Source: Thiomonas sp. FB-6 (lineage in GTDB: Bacteria; Pseudomonadota; Gammaproteobacteria; Burkholderiales; Burkholderiaceae_C). Taken from it: a DNA stretch of 43,047 nucleotides. The stretch is taken from contig NZ_KB898498.1 of assembly GCF_000377645.1 (NCBI RefSeq), positions 1 through 43,047 on the forward strand, written 5' to 3'. Each line of letters opens with the position of its first letter. The stretch's first letter is position 1. Position numbers and translations under genes: made by a program. Below, piece by piece: positions 1 to 7,009 of the stretch. Under the pieces are notes generated by a model, which made no database searches, was not told the DNA's origin, and was given only the letters and a program-made list of their open reading frames with translations.

Positions 1-111
1 ATCGTCGAGACCGGCAACGAGTCGATCCGCTTCATGCGCTCCAGTGCCGACGCCAGGACGCGGATCAAGAGCCGGGAACAGGCTCGCAAGGCGCCAGCAC
101 AGACCACCTAA
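1..111 (+). CDS. IstB-like IS21 helper ATPase, C-terminal fragment
   Basis: Frame 1 is open from the window edge to a TAA at 109-111 and encodes 36 residues containing VETGNESIRFMRSS and a basic tail. The VETG(N/D)S-Y/W/I-R pattern followed by a Lys/Arg-rich end resembles the C-terminus of IstB-like ATPases that assist IS21-family transposases. The ATPase motifs would lie upstream, outside the window. A strong hairpin follows the stop, and the element's terminal sequence follows that. With so few residues the family call is an inference from the fragment plus the IS21-like terminus. Confidence 0.5.
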   Translation: MVETGNESIRFMRSSADARTRIKSREQARKAPAQTT

Positions 112-117
112 GACACC

Positions 118-162
118 GAGGGGGAAGCCGTTCCGGGCTACGCCCTCCACGGCTTCCCCCTC
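118..162 (+). repeat. 14-bp perfect inverted repeat after the IS ATPase gene
   Basis: GAGGGGGAAGCCGT at 118-131 is the exact reverse complement of 149-162, with a 17-base loop. It starts 6 bases after the stop of the ATPase fragment. No T-run follows, so it may protect or end the transcript but is not a classical intrinsic terminator. Confidence 0.6.
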
Positions 163-277
163 GATCAAACCGACCACCAGGAGATCACCGACCCAGGCCA
201 CGACCTACACTTATCCACCGCCGGACATCATCAGACCGGCTCCCATCCCTGGCTCACTATTGGGTCGGCACGGTGGC

Positions 278-1180
278 TCAGAATTGCATCGGCGCACACA
301 CCTGGCGGAACTGCGCGCTGGTGGCGGCAATGTCGCGCTGCTGCTGAACGATGGCCGCCTGCAGCGCCAGCGCGTTGCTGCGCTGAGTCGCGAGGTCTCC
401 AGCCTGGTTGATGCTGTCCTGCTGCTTTTGCAGGTAGTCCTGGCGGGCGACGTAGTTCCCCTGGACCAGTTGGGCGTAGGAGGCCGCCACCTCGGCCGCC
501 AGCGGCGCGGTCTGGCTCAGCTTGGCCACGTCCTGCTGGGTGGCCTCCAGTTGATCTCGGCGGTGCAGCAGCTCGGCTTGCTGGGAAGCCAGCTTGTCCT
601 GCAGCGCGGCGTACTGCGCATCGGCGAGGTGCTGGCTCGCTTCCTGGTCCGTTGGAGCTGCGCCGGAGACGGTCTGGACCTTGGGCGCACGGTCGTTCGC
701 TTGTGCCTGCAGCAGCGCCTGCGCCCGGGCGGCATTGAGCTGCGCCTGCGCCAGCGCCGATTGCGCCTTCGCACGGTCGGCCTGCGCCTGCGTGGGGTCG
801 AGCTCCAGCACGGGCTGGCCCTGCCGCACCCACTGCCCGTCGCGCACCAGGATCGCGCGCACGATGCCGGTATCCATCGGCTGCACCACCTTCACCTCGC
901 CCGTGGGCACCAGCTTGCCCTGCGCCACCGTCACCACGTTGAGCTTGCCCACGAGCGACCAGATCACGACGAGCACGGCGAACAGCACGATCAGGCGCGC
1001 CGCCCACTTCGGGGCCGGGTGCACGGGGGTCTCGGCCAGCTCCAGGTGCGCGGGCAGGAAGGCCAGTTCATGGTCGGTACGCTGGGGACCAGCCAGCTCG
1101 TGGCGCAGCCGCCAGGAGGCTCGCCCGATCTGGGCGTAGCGCTGCAGCAGATCGCGCAGGGCTTGGAGCCTGGGCTGCAC
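278..1180 (-). pseudogene. HlyD-family type I secretion adaptor, 3'-truncated by IS
   Basis: The 300-residue product matches the start of a membrane fusion protein of type I secretion. It has a cytoplasmic N-terminus, one membrane segment at about 60-80 (LIVLFAVLVVIWSLVG), a lipoyl-type half motif (VQPMDTGIVRAILVRDGQWV) near 100-120, then a long Gln/Ala-rich coiled-coil hairpin. Family members are usually 430-480 residues. Here the second lipoyl half and the beta-barrel are missing. The last residues (CAPMQF) and the stop codon are encoded by the inserted IS end. The GTG start at 1180 directly abuts the stop of the upstream ABC transporter gene, so the two formed an operon. Without its C-terminal half it should not work as an adaptor. 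Confidence 0.8.
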
Positions 1181-3166
1181 TCAGGCCACCTGCATGCGGA
1201 CCATGCCCGCGTAGTAGCCGTCGCGCTCGACCAGGTCGGCGTGCGAGCCCATCTCGACGATGCGCCCCTTGTCCATCGCCACGATGCGCTCGGCGATGCG
1301 CACGGCGGAGAGCCGGTGGGCGATGATGATCACGGTGCGCCCGCGGCAGATGGCGCGCATGTTGTCCTGGATGATGCGCTCGGACTCGTAGTCCAGCGCA
1401 CTGGTGGCCTCGTCGAAGATCAGGATGCGTGGGTTGCTCACCAGCGCACGGGCGATGGCGATGCGCTGGCGCTGCCCGCCCGAGAGATTGGCCCCGTGCT
1501 CGCCCACCAGGGTGTCGTAGCCCTCGGGCAGCTCGCTAATGAACTCGTGGGCGCCGGCGAGCCTGGCGGCGTGCATGACGGCGTCCAGGCCGATGGCCGG
1601 CTGGCTGAGGGCGATGTTGTCGCGGATGCTGCGGTTGAACAGCAGGTTCTCCTGCAGCACCACGCCCACCTGCCGGCGCAGCCACGCGGGCTCGGCCAGC
1701 GCCAGGTCGACGTCGTCGATGCGCAGCCTGCCGCTTTCGGGCAGGTACAGGCGCTGCAGCAACTTGGTCAGGGTGCTCTTGCCCGAGCCCGAGCGCCCGA
1801 CGATGCCCACCACCTCCCCGGGGGCCAACTCCAGCTCGATGCCCTGCAGCACCAGCGGGCCGTCGGGGGTGTAGCGGAAGTGGATGTTCTCGAAGCGAAT
1901 GTGGCCTTGCACCTGGGGCAGCGCCTGGCGGCTTTGGCTGAGTTCGGTGCGGGTGTTGAGGATGTCCCCCAGGCGCTGCATGGAGATGCCCACCTGCTGG
2001 AAGTCCTGCCAGAGTTGGGCCAGGCGCAGCACGGGGCCGGAGACGCGCCCGGCCAACATGTTGAAGGCCACCAGCTCGCCCACCGACAGCTTGTGGGTGA
2101 TCACCAGCTGCGCCCCCCACCAGAGAATCCCCACGTTGACCAGCTTGCCGATGAGCTGAATGAGCTGCTGGCCGACGTTGGCCAGGGTGGTCACCCGGAA
2201 GCCCGCGCTGACGTAGCTGGCCAGCTGCTTGTCCCAGTGCTGGGTGAACTGCGGCTCCACCGCCATGGACTTGACCGTCTCCATGCCCGAGACGGTCTCC
2301 ACCAGGAAGGACTGGTTGTCCGCGCCACGCGCAAACTTGTCGTTCAGTCGCTGGCGCAGCGGCGGCACCAGCAGCGCCGAGACGGCCACGTACAGCGGCA
2401 GGGAGAGTGCCACCAGCAGCGTGAGCTTGAGGCTGTACAGCAGCATCACCCCCAGGAACACGCCGGAGAACAGCACGTCGATGGCCGCGGTCAGCGTCTG
2501 CCCGGTGAGGAAGCTGCGGATGTGCTCGAGCTCGCGCACCCGCGCCACCGTGTCGCCCACGCGTCTTGCGCCGAAGTAGCCCAGGGGCAAGGCCAGCAGG
2601 TGGCGGAACAGCCTGGCGCCCAGCTCCACGTCGATGCGGTTGGTGGTGTGGGAGAACACGTAGGTGCGCAGTCCCGTAAGCGCCACCTCGAACAGCGAGC
2701 TCACGAGATAGGCCACGCCGACGACCTCCAGCGTGGAGCGCGCGTCGTTGACCAGCACCTTGTCCACCACCACCTGGAAGAACAGCGGTGTGAGCAGCGC
2801 GAACAGCTGCAGCACCAGCGAGACGCCGAACACCTCCAGCAGCAGCTTGCGGTACTTGACCACCGCGGGGATGAACCAGGAGAAGTCGAAGCGCGACAGA
2901 TCCCCGGCCAGCGAGGCGCGCGAGGCGAACAGGATGGCGTGCCCGTCCCAGCGCGTGGCCAGCTGCTCGCGGCTGAGGATCTCGTTGCGCCCGCTCGCCG
3001 GGTCGAAGATCAGCGCCTTGGCCGCGTCCACCCGGGCCAGCACGAAATGGTGGCCGTCGGATGCCAGCGCCAGGCAGGGCAGCGGCGTGTGCTCCAGGCG
3101 CTCGGGGCGCAAGCGCACGGTGCGGGCCTTCAGGCCCAGCGCCTTGGCGCCCAGCAGCAGTTCCAC
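1181..3166 (-). CDS. Type I secretion ABC transporter (HlyB-like), main open frame
   Basis: This encodes an inner-membrane exporter that would energise secretion through HlyD and an outer-membrane channel. The frame holds the end of a C39-like N-terminal domain (to about 90), a six-helix membrane region (about 95-390) and a nucleotide-binding domain with Walker [10 protein letters not shown] (near 460), signature LSGGQRQR (near 567), Walker [13 protein letters not shown] and H-loop IIAHRLS. The 661-residue frame is short for the family (about 700-720), because the first part lies in another frame upstream (see 3167-3450). The GTG at 3166 is therefore only the first start codon in this frame, not the native start. 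The downstream adaptor is truncated, so the exporter is probably non-functional even if a product is made. Confidence 0.8.
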   Translation of the reverse strand: MELLLGAKALGLKARTVRLRPERLEHTPLPCLALASDGHHFVLARVDAAKALIFDPASGRNEILSREQLATRWDGHAILFASRASLAGDLSRFDFSWFIPAVVKYRKLLLEVFGVSLVLQLFALLTPLFFQVVVDKVLVNDARSTLEVVGVAYLVSSLFEVALTGLRTYVFSHTTNRIDVELGARLFRHLLALPLGYFGARRVGDTVARVRELEHIRSFLTGQTLTAAIDVLFSGVFLGVMLLYSLKLTLLVALSLPLYVAVSALLVPPLRQRLNDKFARGADNQSFLVETVSGMETVKSMAVEPQFTQHWDKQLASYVSAGFRVTTLANVGQQLIQLIGKLVNVGILWWGAQLVITHKLSVGELVAFNMLAGRVSGPVLRLAQLWQDFQQVGISMQRLGDILNTRTELSQSRQALPQVQGHIRFENIHFRYTPDGPLVLQGIELELAPGEVVGIVGRSGSGKSTLTKLLQRLYLPESGRLRIDDVDLALAEPAWLRRQVGVVLQENLLFNRSIRDNIALSQPAIGLDAVMHAARLAGAHEFISELPEGYDTLVGEHGANLSGGQRQRIAIARALVSNPRILIFDEATSALDYESERIIQDNMRAICRGRTVIIIAHRLSAVRIAERIVAMDKGRIVEMGSHADLVERDGYYAGMVRMQVA

Positions 3167-3450
3167 CTCCTGCAGCGCGCCTTGCGGGCGCGCGAGCTGA
3201 TGGCGCAGCGCCTGCGCGCGGCCGGCAGGTTGTGAAACTGGGCGATCAGCACCAGGCAGGCCAGGCCCGCGTCAAGCTCCGCGGGGCTGGGCGAGCCGTG
3301 TGGCTGCTGCGCGGGTTCCGTCTCCGGGACCACGGGCAGCGCGCGTCAGGGCTGGATCTGGGAGTTCGGAACTGCGAAGGGGCGCTCTCGCTCGGGCGTG
3401 ACGCAGGCGAGATGGCGCTTTCGTGGCGCTGCGTGGTCCATGGCTTTCAT
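3167..3450 (-). pseudogene. Out-of-frame N-terminal part of the HlyB-like transporter
   Basis: Upstream of 3166 the protein continues in another frame: [18 protein letters not shown] (near 3225-3280) is a typical start of a C39-like domain. The matching continuation ([13 protein letters not shown]) is in the frame of the main gene, so one base is missing, or two extra, near 3215-3220. The usual catalytic Cys of peptidase C39 (D-C-G) is Ala here, so this is a C39-like, non-peptidase domain. The frame could start at GTG 3333, or at ATG 3450, which has a strong GGGGGAGGGG ribosome site. From the ATG, however, a TGA at 3346-3348 interrupts it after 34 residues. Either a sequencing error or true decay could explain the frameshift; the truncated neighbour favours decay. 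Confidence 0.6.
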
Positions 3451-3730
3451 GTTCCCCTCCCCCTTCCCGGCTCATCGAGCGAAGTGGTTGTCGCCCAAAG
3501 CCATCGCGATTGCGCGATTGATGGGAACAACGGTTTCGATCAATCTAACCGGATTTCGGGACAGGAGTGCGCATTGTCGCAGGGTGTTGCATCTGCGTAC
3601 ACTCCAGAGGGGTATGCCCACGGGGGCATCTCTTTGCATGTCCGGATCTGCGCCAAAGGATGCTCTGCGCCATGAGCATGGCGCCTGGACCGCGAATCGA
3701 CACCCTGCGCCCAGGACGCTCTCGGGGGAA
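3451..3730. other. Intergenic region upstream of the secretion genes
   Basis: No convincing gene is seen on either strand. Short open frames here lack ribosome sites and family features. The region should hold the promoter of the minus-strand secretion genes. GATTGATCGAAACCG on the minus strand could be part of a regulatory site, but I cannot assign it. Confidence 0.4.
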
Positions 3731-3772
3731 ACTGTCCCATAGCGTCGCCGCCACGGGGCGCTGTGGGACAGT
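3731..3772. repeat. 14-bp inverted repeat (hairpin)
   Basis: ACTGTCCCATAGCG at 3731-3744 pairs with CGCTGTGGGACAGT at 3759-3772, with one mismatch that forms a G-U pair on one strand. It lies just beyond the tRNA terminator. On the minus strand it is followed by only three T residues, so a role as a back-up terminator is uncertain. Confidence 0.5.
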
Positions 3773-3776
3773 GCCC

Positions 3777-3811
3777 AAAAAAAAGGCACTGACGATTTCT
3801 CGTAAGTGCCT
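3777..3811 (-). terminator. Intrinsic terminator of tRNA-Arg
   Basis: On the minus strand, 17 bases after the encoded CCA end of the tRNA, AGGCACT (3811-3805) pairs with AGTGCCT (3790-3784). A further inner ACGA/TCGT pair closes a GAAA tetraloop. Eight T residues follow (3784-3777). This is a textbook rho-independent terminator. Confidence 0.85.
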
Positions 3812-3828
3812 GATTCTCTTAAGCAATT

Positions 3829-3905
3829 TGGTGCGCCCGGCAGGATTCGAACCCACGACCCCTTGGTTCGTAGCCAAGTACTCTATCCAACTGAGCTACG
3901 GGCGC
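3829..3905 (-). tRNA. tRNA-Arg (anticodon ACG)
   Basis: The minus strand folds as a 77-base tRNA: acceptor GCGCCCG/CGGGCGC, D-arm with AGTTGGATA, anticodon stem CTTGG/CCAAG with loop CTACGAA (anticodon ACG), T-arm GTGGG-TTCGAAT-CCTGC, and encoded CCA. A34 is normally deaminated to inosine, so it reads CGU, CGC and CGA. The sequence closely resembles the Escherichia coli tRNA-Arg(ACG). It has its own promoter-like site upstream and an intrinsic terminator downstream. Confidence 0.97.
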
Positions 3906-3917
3906 AGCGAAAGAGGA

Positions 3918-3946
3918 AGTATACACGGGAATTTTGGCGCTTGAAA
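3918..3946 (-). promoter_or_regulatory. Putative sigma-70 promoter of tRNA-Arg
   Basis: On the minus strand a TATACT -10 box (3923-3918) lies 12 bases before the tRNA 5' end. A weak -35 element (TTTCAA) sits 17 bases further upstream. The -10 match and its distance from the tRNA make it the likely promoter; the -35 is poor. Confidence 0.5.
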
Positions 3947-4033
3947 AGTCCCCCGTGCGGGCGCGTTGTGCCGTCCGAGCTTGCGGGCTGCCGGCGATCC
4001 GGGGAGCAGGCGGGCAGGCGACAATGCGCCCCC

Positions 4034-5524
4034 ATGTCCCTCGCGCGCGCCTTTTCCCTGAGCCTGTTGCTGCTGGCGGCCAGCCGCGTGCTGGGGGTGC
4101 TGCGCGACGCGGTGGTGGCCACACACTTCGGGCTCAGCGGCCATGCGGACGCGGCGCTGGTGGCGCTTTCCTACCCCGATTTCACCATTTCGCTGCTGTG
4201 GGGCGCCGCGGTGCCGGCGGTGATGGTGCCGCGCATGGCGGGGCGCCCTCCGGCGGAGATCGCCGCCGAGGCGGCGCGCTGGTCGCGCCTGGCGCTGGCC
4301 GCCTTCGCGGCCGCCGGCCTGGCCAGCTGGCTGCTGCGACAACCCCTGCTGCAGCTGCTGGCGCCGGGCCTGCGCGGCGCCGATGCGCTGCTGGCCGCGC
4401 GCACCCTGGGCCTGGGCGCGCTGGTGGCGCTACCCGCCGGGGCCGTGACCATGGTGGGCGCGGCGGCGCTGCAGTCGCAGGGACGCCTGCAATGGCAATA
4501 CGCGGGCAACGTGGTGTTCAACCTGGCGCTGATCGCCGGCCTGCTGCTGGCCGCGCGCCTGCAGTCCTTCGGCTGGGTGGCCGCCGGCATCGCGGCGGCC
4601 TCGCTGGCCCGCCTGGCGATGATGCGCGGCGTGGTGCGGCAACTGGGGCCCGCGCCCGCGGGCAGTGCGCGCTGGCCCGAGCGCGCGGGCCTGCACGCCG
4701 CCCTGCTGGCGCTGGCGGCTTCGGGCCTGACCGTGCTGTACACGCTGGCGGCGCGCAGCTTCGCCTCCAGCACCGGCGCCGGCCAGCTGGGCGTGTTCCA
4801 GTACGCGCAACGCGTCGGGGAGTTGCCGCTGCACACGGTGTTCGCCGTGGCCGCGGCGCTGGCGCTGGCCCGCCTGTCGGCGGCGGAGGCCGCCGGAGAC
4901 CGCGCCGGCGCGCTGGAACGCGGCCGCCAATGGATGCGCTCCATGTTGCGCGTGGCGCTGGTGCTGGGCGCCTGCGGCATGCTGGCGGCGCCGCTGGCGG
5001 TGCGCCTGGTGTTCGGCTGGGGCCGCATGGACCCGGCGGGCCAGGCCGAGCTGGTGCGCTCGATGCGCTGGATTCTCGCCTTGATGCCGCTGCAGGCGGC
5101 GCAACTCGTGCTGGCGGCGCGCCTGAACAGCCACCGCCGCATCGCCGACCAGGTGCTGGGCTACGGCTGCGGCCTGCTGGCCCTGTTCGCGCTGGGCGCG
5201 CTGCTGCCGCCGGTGTGGTGGCGCGCGCTGGCCGCCTACGGCGCAGCCTACCTGGTGGCCGCCGGTGTGTTGTGGCTGCGCCTGGCCCGACGCACCACCG
5301 ACGCCGAGACCGCCAATGCGCGGCTGCTGGCGCTGACCACGCCAGCGCTTGCGGCGCTGGCGTGGCTGCTGGCCGCCTGGCCCGCCGCCTCGTGGGGGCC
5401 GATGCTGCTGCAGGCGCTGCTGGCCCTGGCGGCCCTGGGCGGCGGTGCCTGGTTCCTGCTGCGCCATGACGCGATAGGGGAAATCATGGGGCGCGCGCTG
5501 GCCCGCCGTTACACTCGCTCGTGA
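4034..5524 (+). CDS. MurJ/MviN-like lipid-linked glycan flippase
   Basis: The 496-residue, strongly hydrophobic protein has the many membrane helices of the MOP superfamily. It begins with an ASRVLGVLRDAVVATHFG stretch near residue 15 that matches the conserved first helix and loop of MurJ/MviN proteins (ASRxLGxxRD). It would flip an undecaprenyl-diphosphate-linked sugar across the inner membrane. It is the first gene of a long glycan operon and no Wzx-type gene is seen, so it may flip the glycan repeat made here rather than lipid II; that is inference. The ATG at 4034 is chosen because homology starts at once. The stop overlaps the next gene's GTG start by four bases. Confidence 0.75.
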   Translation: MSLARAFSLSLLLLAASRVLGVLRDAVVATHFGLSGHADAALVALSYPDFTISLLWGAAVPAVMVPRMAGRPPAEIAAEAARWSRLALAAFAAAGLASWLLRQPLLQLLAPGLRGADALLAARTLGLGALVALPAGAVTMVGAAALQSQGRLQWQYAGNVVFNLALIAGLLLAARLQSFGWVAAGIAAASLARLAMMRGVVRQLGPAPAGSARWPERAGLHAALLALAASGLTVLYTLAARSFASSTGAGQLGVFQYAQRVGELPLHTVFAVAAALALARLSAAEAAGDRAGALERGRQWMRSMLRVALVLGACGMLAAPLAVRLVFGWGRMDPAGQAELVRSMRWILALMPLQAAQLVLAARLNSHRRIADQVLGYGCGLLALFALGALLPPVWWRALAAYGAAYLVAAGVLWLRLARRTTDAETANARLLALTTPALAALAWLLAAWPAASWGPMLLQALLALAALGGGAWFLLRHDAIGEIMGRALARRYTRS

Positions 5525-6354
5525 CCATGGACTGGATCCAGATCACCAATGTTCCGGAGTTCGCCGCCTTCGCCGTCGAGTGCGGCGTGGCGCGCATCAT
5601 GGTCGATCTCGAGCGCATCGGCAAGCAAGAGCGCCAGGGCGGCCTGGGCACCTTCATTTCCGACCACCGCCCGGAAGACGTGGCCGCGGTGCGTGCCGCC
5701 GTGCCGCGCGCGCACCTGCTGGTGCGCATCAACCCCTGGCATGCGCAAAGCGCGGCCGAGGTGGAGCACGCGGTTCGCCACGGCGCCGACAGCGTCATGT
5801 TGCCCATGTTCGAACAGCCCCGGGCCCTGCAGGAATGCGCACGCGCGCTGGCCGGGCGGGCCCGCCTGGTGGCGCTGCTGGAAACCCGTGGCGCCCTCGA
5901 CAGCCTGGACGCCTGGGCGGGAACCGAGGGGCTGGACGAGATCTACGTAGGACTCAACGACCTGCACCGCCAGCTGGGCTGCCGCTTCATGTTCGAACCG
6001 CTGGCCGACGGCACGGTGGAGCGCGTGGCGCGCACCGCGCAGGCGCACGGGCGGGGCTTCGGCTTCGGCGGCATCGCGCGCCTGGACGAAGGCCTGCTTC
6101 CCGGGCGCGTGGTGCTGGCCGAACACCTGCGCCTGGGCTCGGGCAGCGTGATCCTGTCGCGCACCTTCAACCGCGAGATGATCGAATTCCCCGACAGCGA
6201 CTGGCGCAGCGTGTACCGCGAGCAGCTCGGGCGCCTGCGGCATTGCGAATCGGTGCTGCGCGCGCGCAGCCCCGAGGAAATCGAGAGCGACCGCCTGCTG
6301 GCCCGCGACCTGATCCGCAAGGCTTCGCTGGCGCTGGGCACCCCGGGCTCCTGA
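5521..6354 (+). CDS. HpcH/HpaI aldolase/citrate lyase family protein
   Basis: The 277-residue product is a TIM-barrel enzyme related to class II 2-keto-3-deoxy-sugar aldolases and citrate lyase beta subunits. It shows the metal-site motif LLETRGALDSLD (near 120) with the ligand Glu, and YVGLNDLHRQLG (near 142) with the ligand Asp, at the usual spacing. Members usually make or break a C-C bond next to pyruvate or acetyl-CoA. Its place in a nonulosonate operon suggests a 2-keto-3-deoxy acid substrate, but this is not shown. The GTG at 5521 overlaps the previous stop; an ATG at 5527 is an equally good start. Confidence 0.7.
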   Translation: MTMDWIQITNVPEFAAFAVECGVARIMVDLERIGKQERQGGLGTFISDHRPEDVAAVRAAVPRAHLLVRINPWHAQSAAEVEHAVRHGADSVMLPMFEQPRALQECARALAGRARLVALLETRGALDSLDAWAGTEGLDEIYVGLNDLHRQLGCRFMFEPLADGTVERVARTAQAHGRGFGFGGIARLDEGLLPGRVVLAEHLRLGSGSVILSRTFNREMIEFPDSDWRSVYREQLGRLRHCESVLRARSPEEIESDRLLARDLIRKASLALGTPGS

Positions 6355-6911
6355 TGCTCAAGCGGGGTTTCGACCTGCTGCTGGCGGCGCTGGCCCTGCT
6401 GCTGCTGGCCTTGCCCATGCTCGCCGTGGCGCTGGCCGTGTGGTTGGACAGCGGGCGTCCGGTGCTGTTCGGCCAGGCCCGCGTGGGCCGCGGCGGGCGG
6501 CTGTTCCGGCTGTACAAGTTCCGCTCCATGGTGGTGGACGCCGAGGCGCGGGGGCCGCAGCGCACGGCCAGCGGCGACCCGCGCATCACTCGTGTGGGGC
6601 GCTGGCTGCGGCGCAGCAGCCTGGACGAACTGCCCCAGTTGTTCAACGTGCTGCGCGGCGACATGAGCCTGGTGGGACCGCGCCCTGACGTGCCGGCGCA
6701 GCAGGCGGACTACCGCGCCGAGGACTGGGCCCTGCGCTGCAGCGTGCGCCCGGGCATCACCGGGCTGGCGCAGGCGCTGTACCGCTCGCGCGCCACGCCG
6801 GCGCAGCGCCTGCAGGCCGACCTGGATTACGCGCGCCGCCCCGACCTGGCGCGCGACCTGCGCATCATGGCGCTGACCCTGCTGCAGCTGCTGCGCAGGA
6901 GCGGCAACTAA
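6354..6911 (+). CDS. Small monotopic phosphoglycosyl transferase (PglC-like)
   Basis: The 185-residue protein has one N-terminal hydrophobic helix (about 5-30) and a compact bacterial sugar transferase domain. It carries LYKFRSM, the catalytic Asp-Glu pair in RSSLDELPQLFNVL (near 85), MSLVGPRP and VRPGITGLAQ. Such enzymes move a sugar 1-phosphate from a UDP-sugar to undecaprenyl phosphate, the first membrane step of glycan assembly. The short form lacking the extra N-terminal helices is typical of PglC, which uses UDP-diacetamido-bacillosamine. That sugar could be made by the dehydratase, aminotransferase and acetyltransferase of this same operon. ATG 6354 overlaps the previous stop by one base. 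Confidence 0.88.
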   Translation: MLKRGFDLLLAALALLLLALPMLAVALAVWLDSGRPVLFGQARVGRGGRLFRLYKFRSMVVDAEARGPQRTASGDPRITRVGRWLRRSSLDELPQLFNVLRGDMSLVGPRPDVPAQQADYRAEDWALRCSVRPGITGLAQALYRSRATPAQRLQADLDYARRPDLARDLRIMALTLLQLLRRSGN

Positions 6912-7009
6912 TCCCCCAGCGGAGGCCGGGTTTACGGGCCGAAGCGCCCGACGCCGCCCGGTGGGGCGCGGCTGCGACGACAATAGGGGTTTTGCGCCCT
7001 TCTCGACCC

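Larger units (their letters stand above)
1..299 (+). mobile_element. IS21-like insertion sequence, one end (partial)
   Basis: The window opens inside an insertion sequence. The element's outer end appears to lie at about 298-300. Read inward on the minus strand it begins TGTGCGCCGATGC and carries two copies of TGAGCCA plus a GACCCA, a pattern I know from IS21-family ends, which start with TGT and hold repeated internal sites. The coding tail at 1-111 fits an IstB-like helper ATPase. The insertion lies inside an hlyD-like gene and replaces its last third. The other end is outside the window, so the target duplication cannot be seen. Family assignment is moderately supported. Confidence 0.6.

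Noticed and set aside
44-3235. Very long open frame of 1063 codons on the plus strand
   Set aside because: It is antisense to the type I secretion genes, which show clear domains. Its product is a low-complexity Gln/His/Arg-rich sequence typical of high-GC shadow frames.
3472-3789. 105-codon minus-strand frame between the secretion genes and the tRNA
   Set aside because: It overlaps the tRNA terminator, has no ribosome site and shows no family features.
3829-3905. tRNA-Arg 3' end as a phage or island attachment site
   Set aside because: No integrase gene and no repeated tRNA 3' segment were noticed in the window, so there is no support for integration here.
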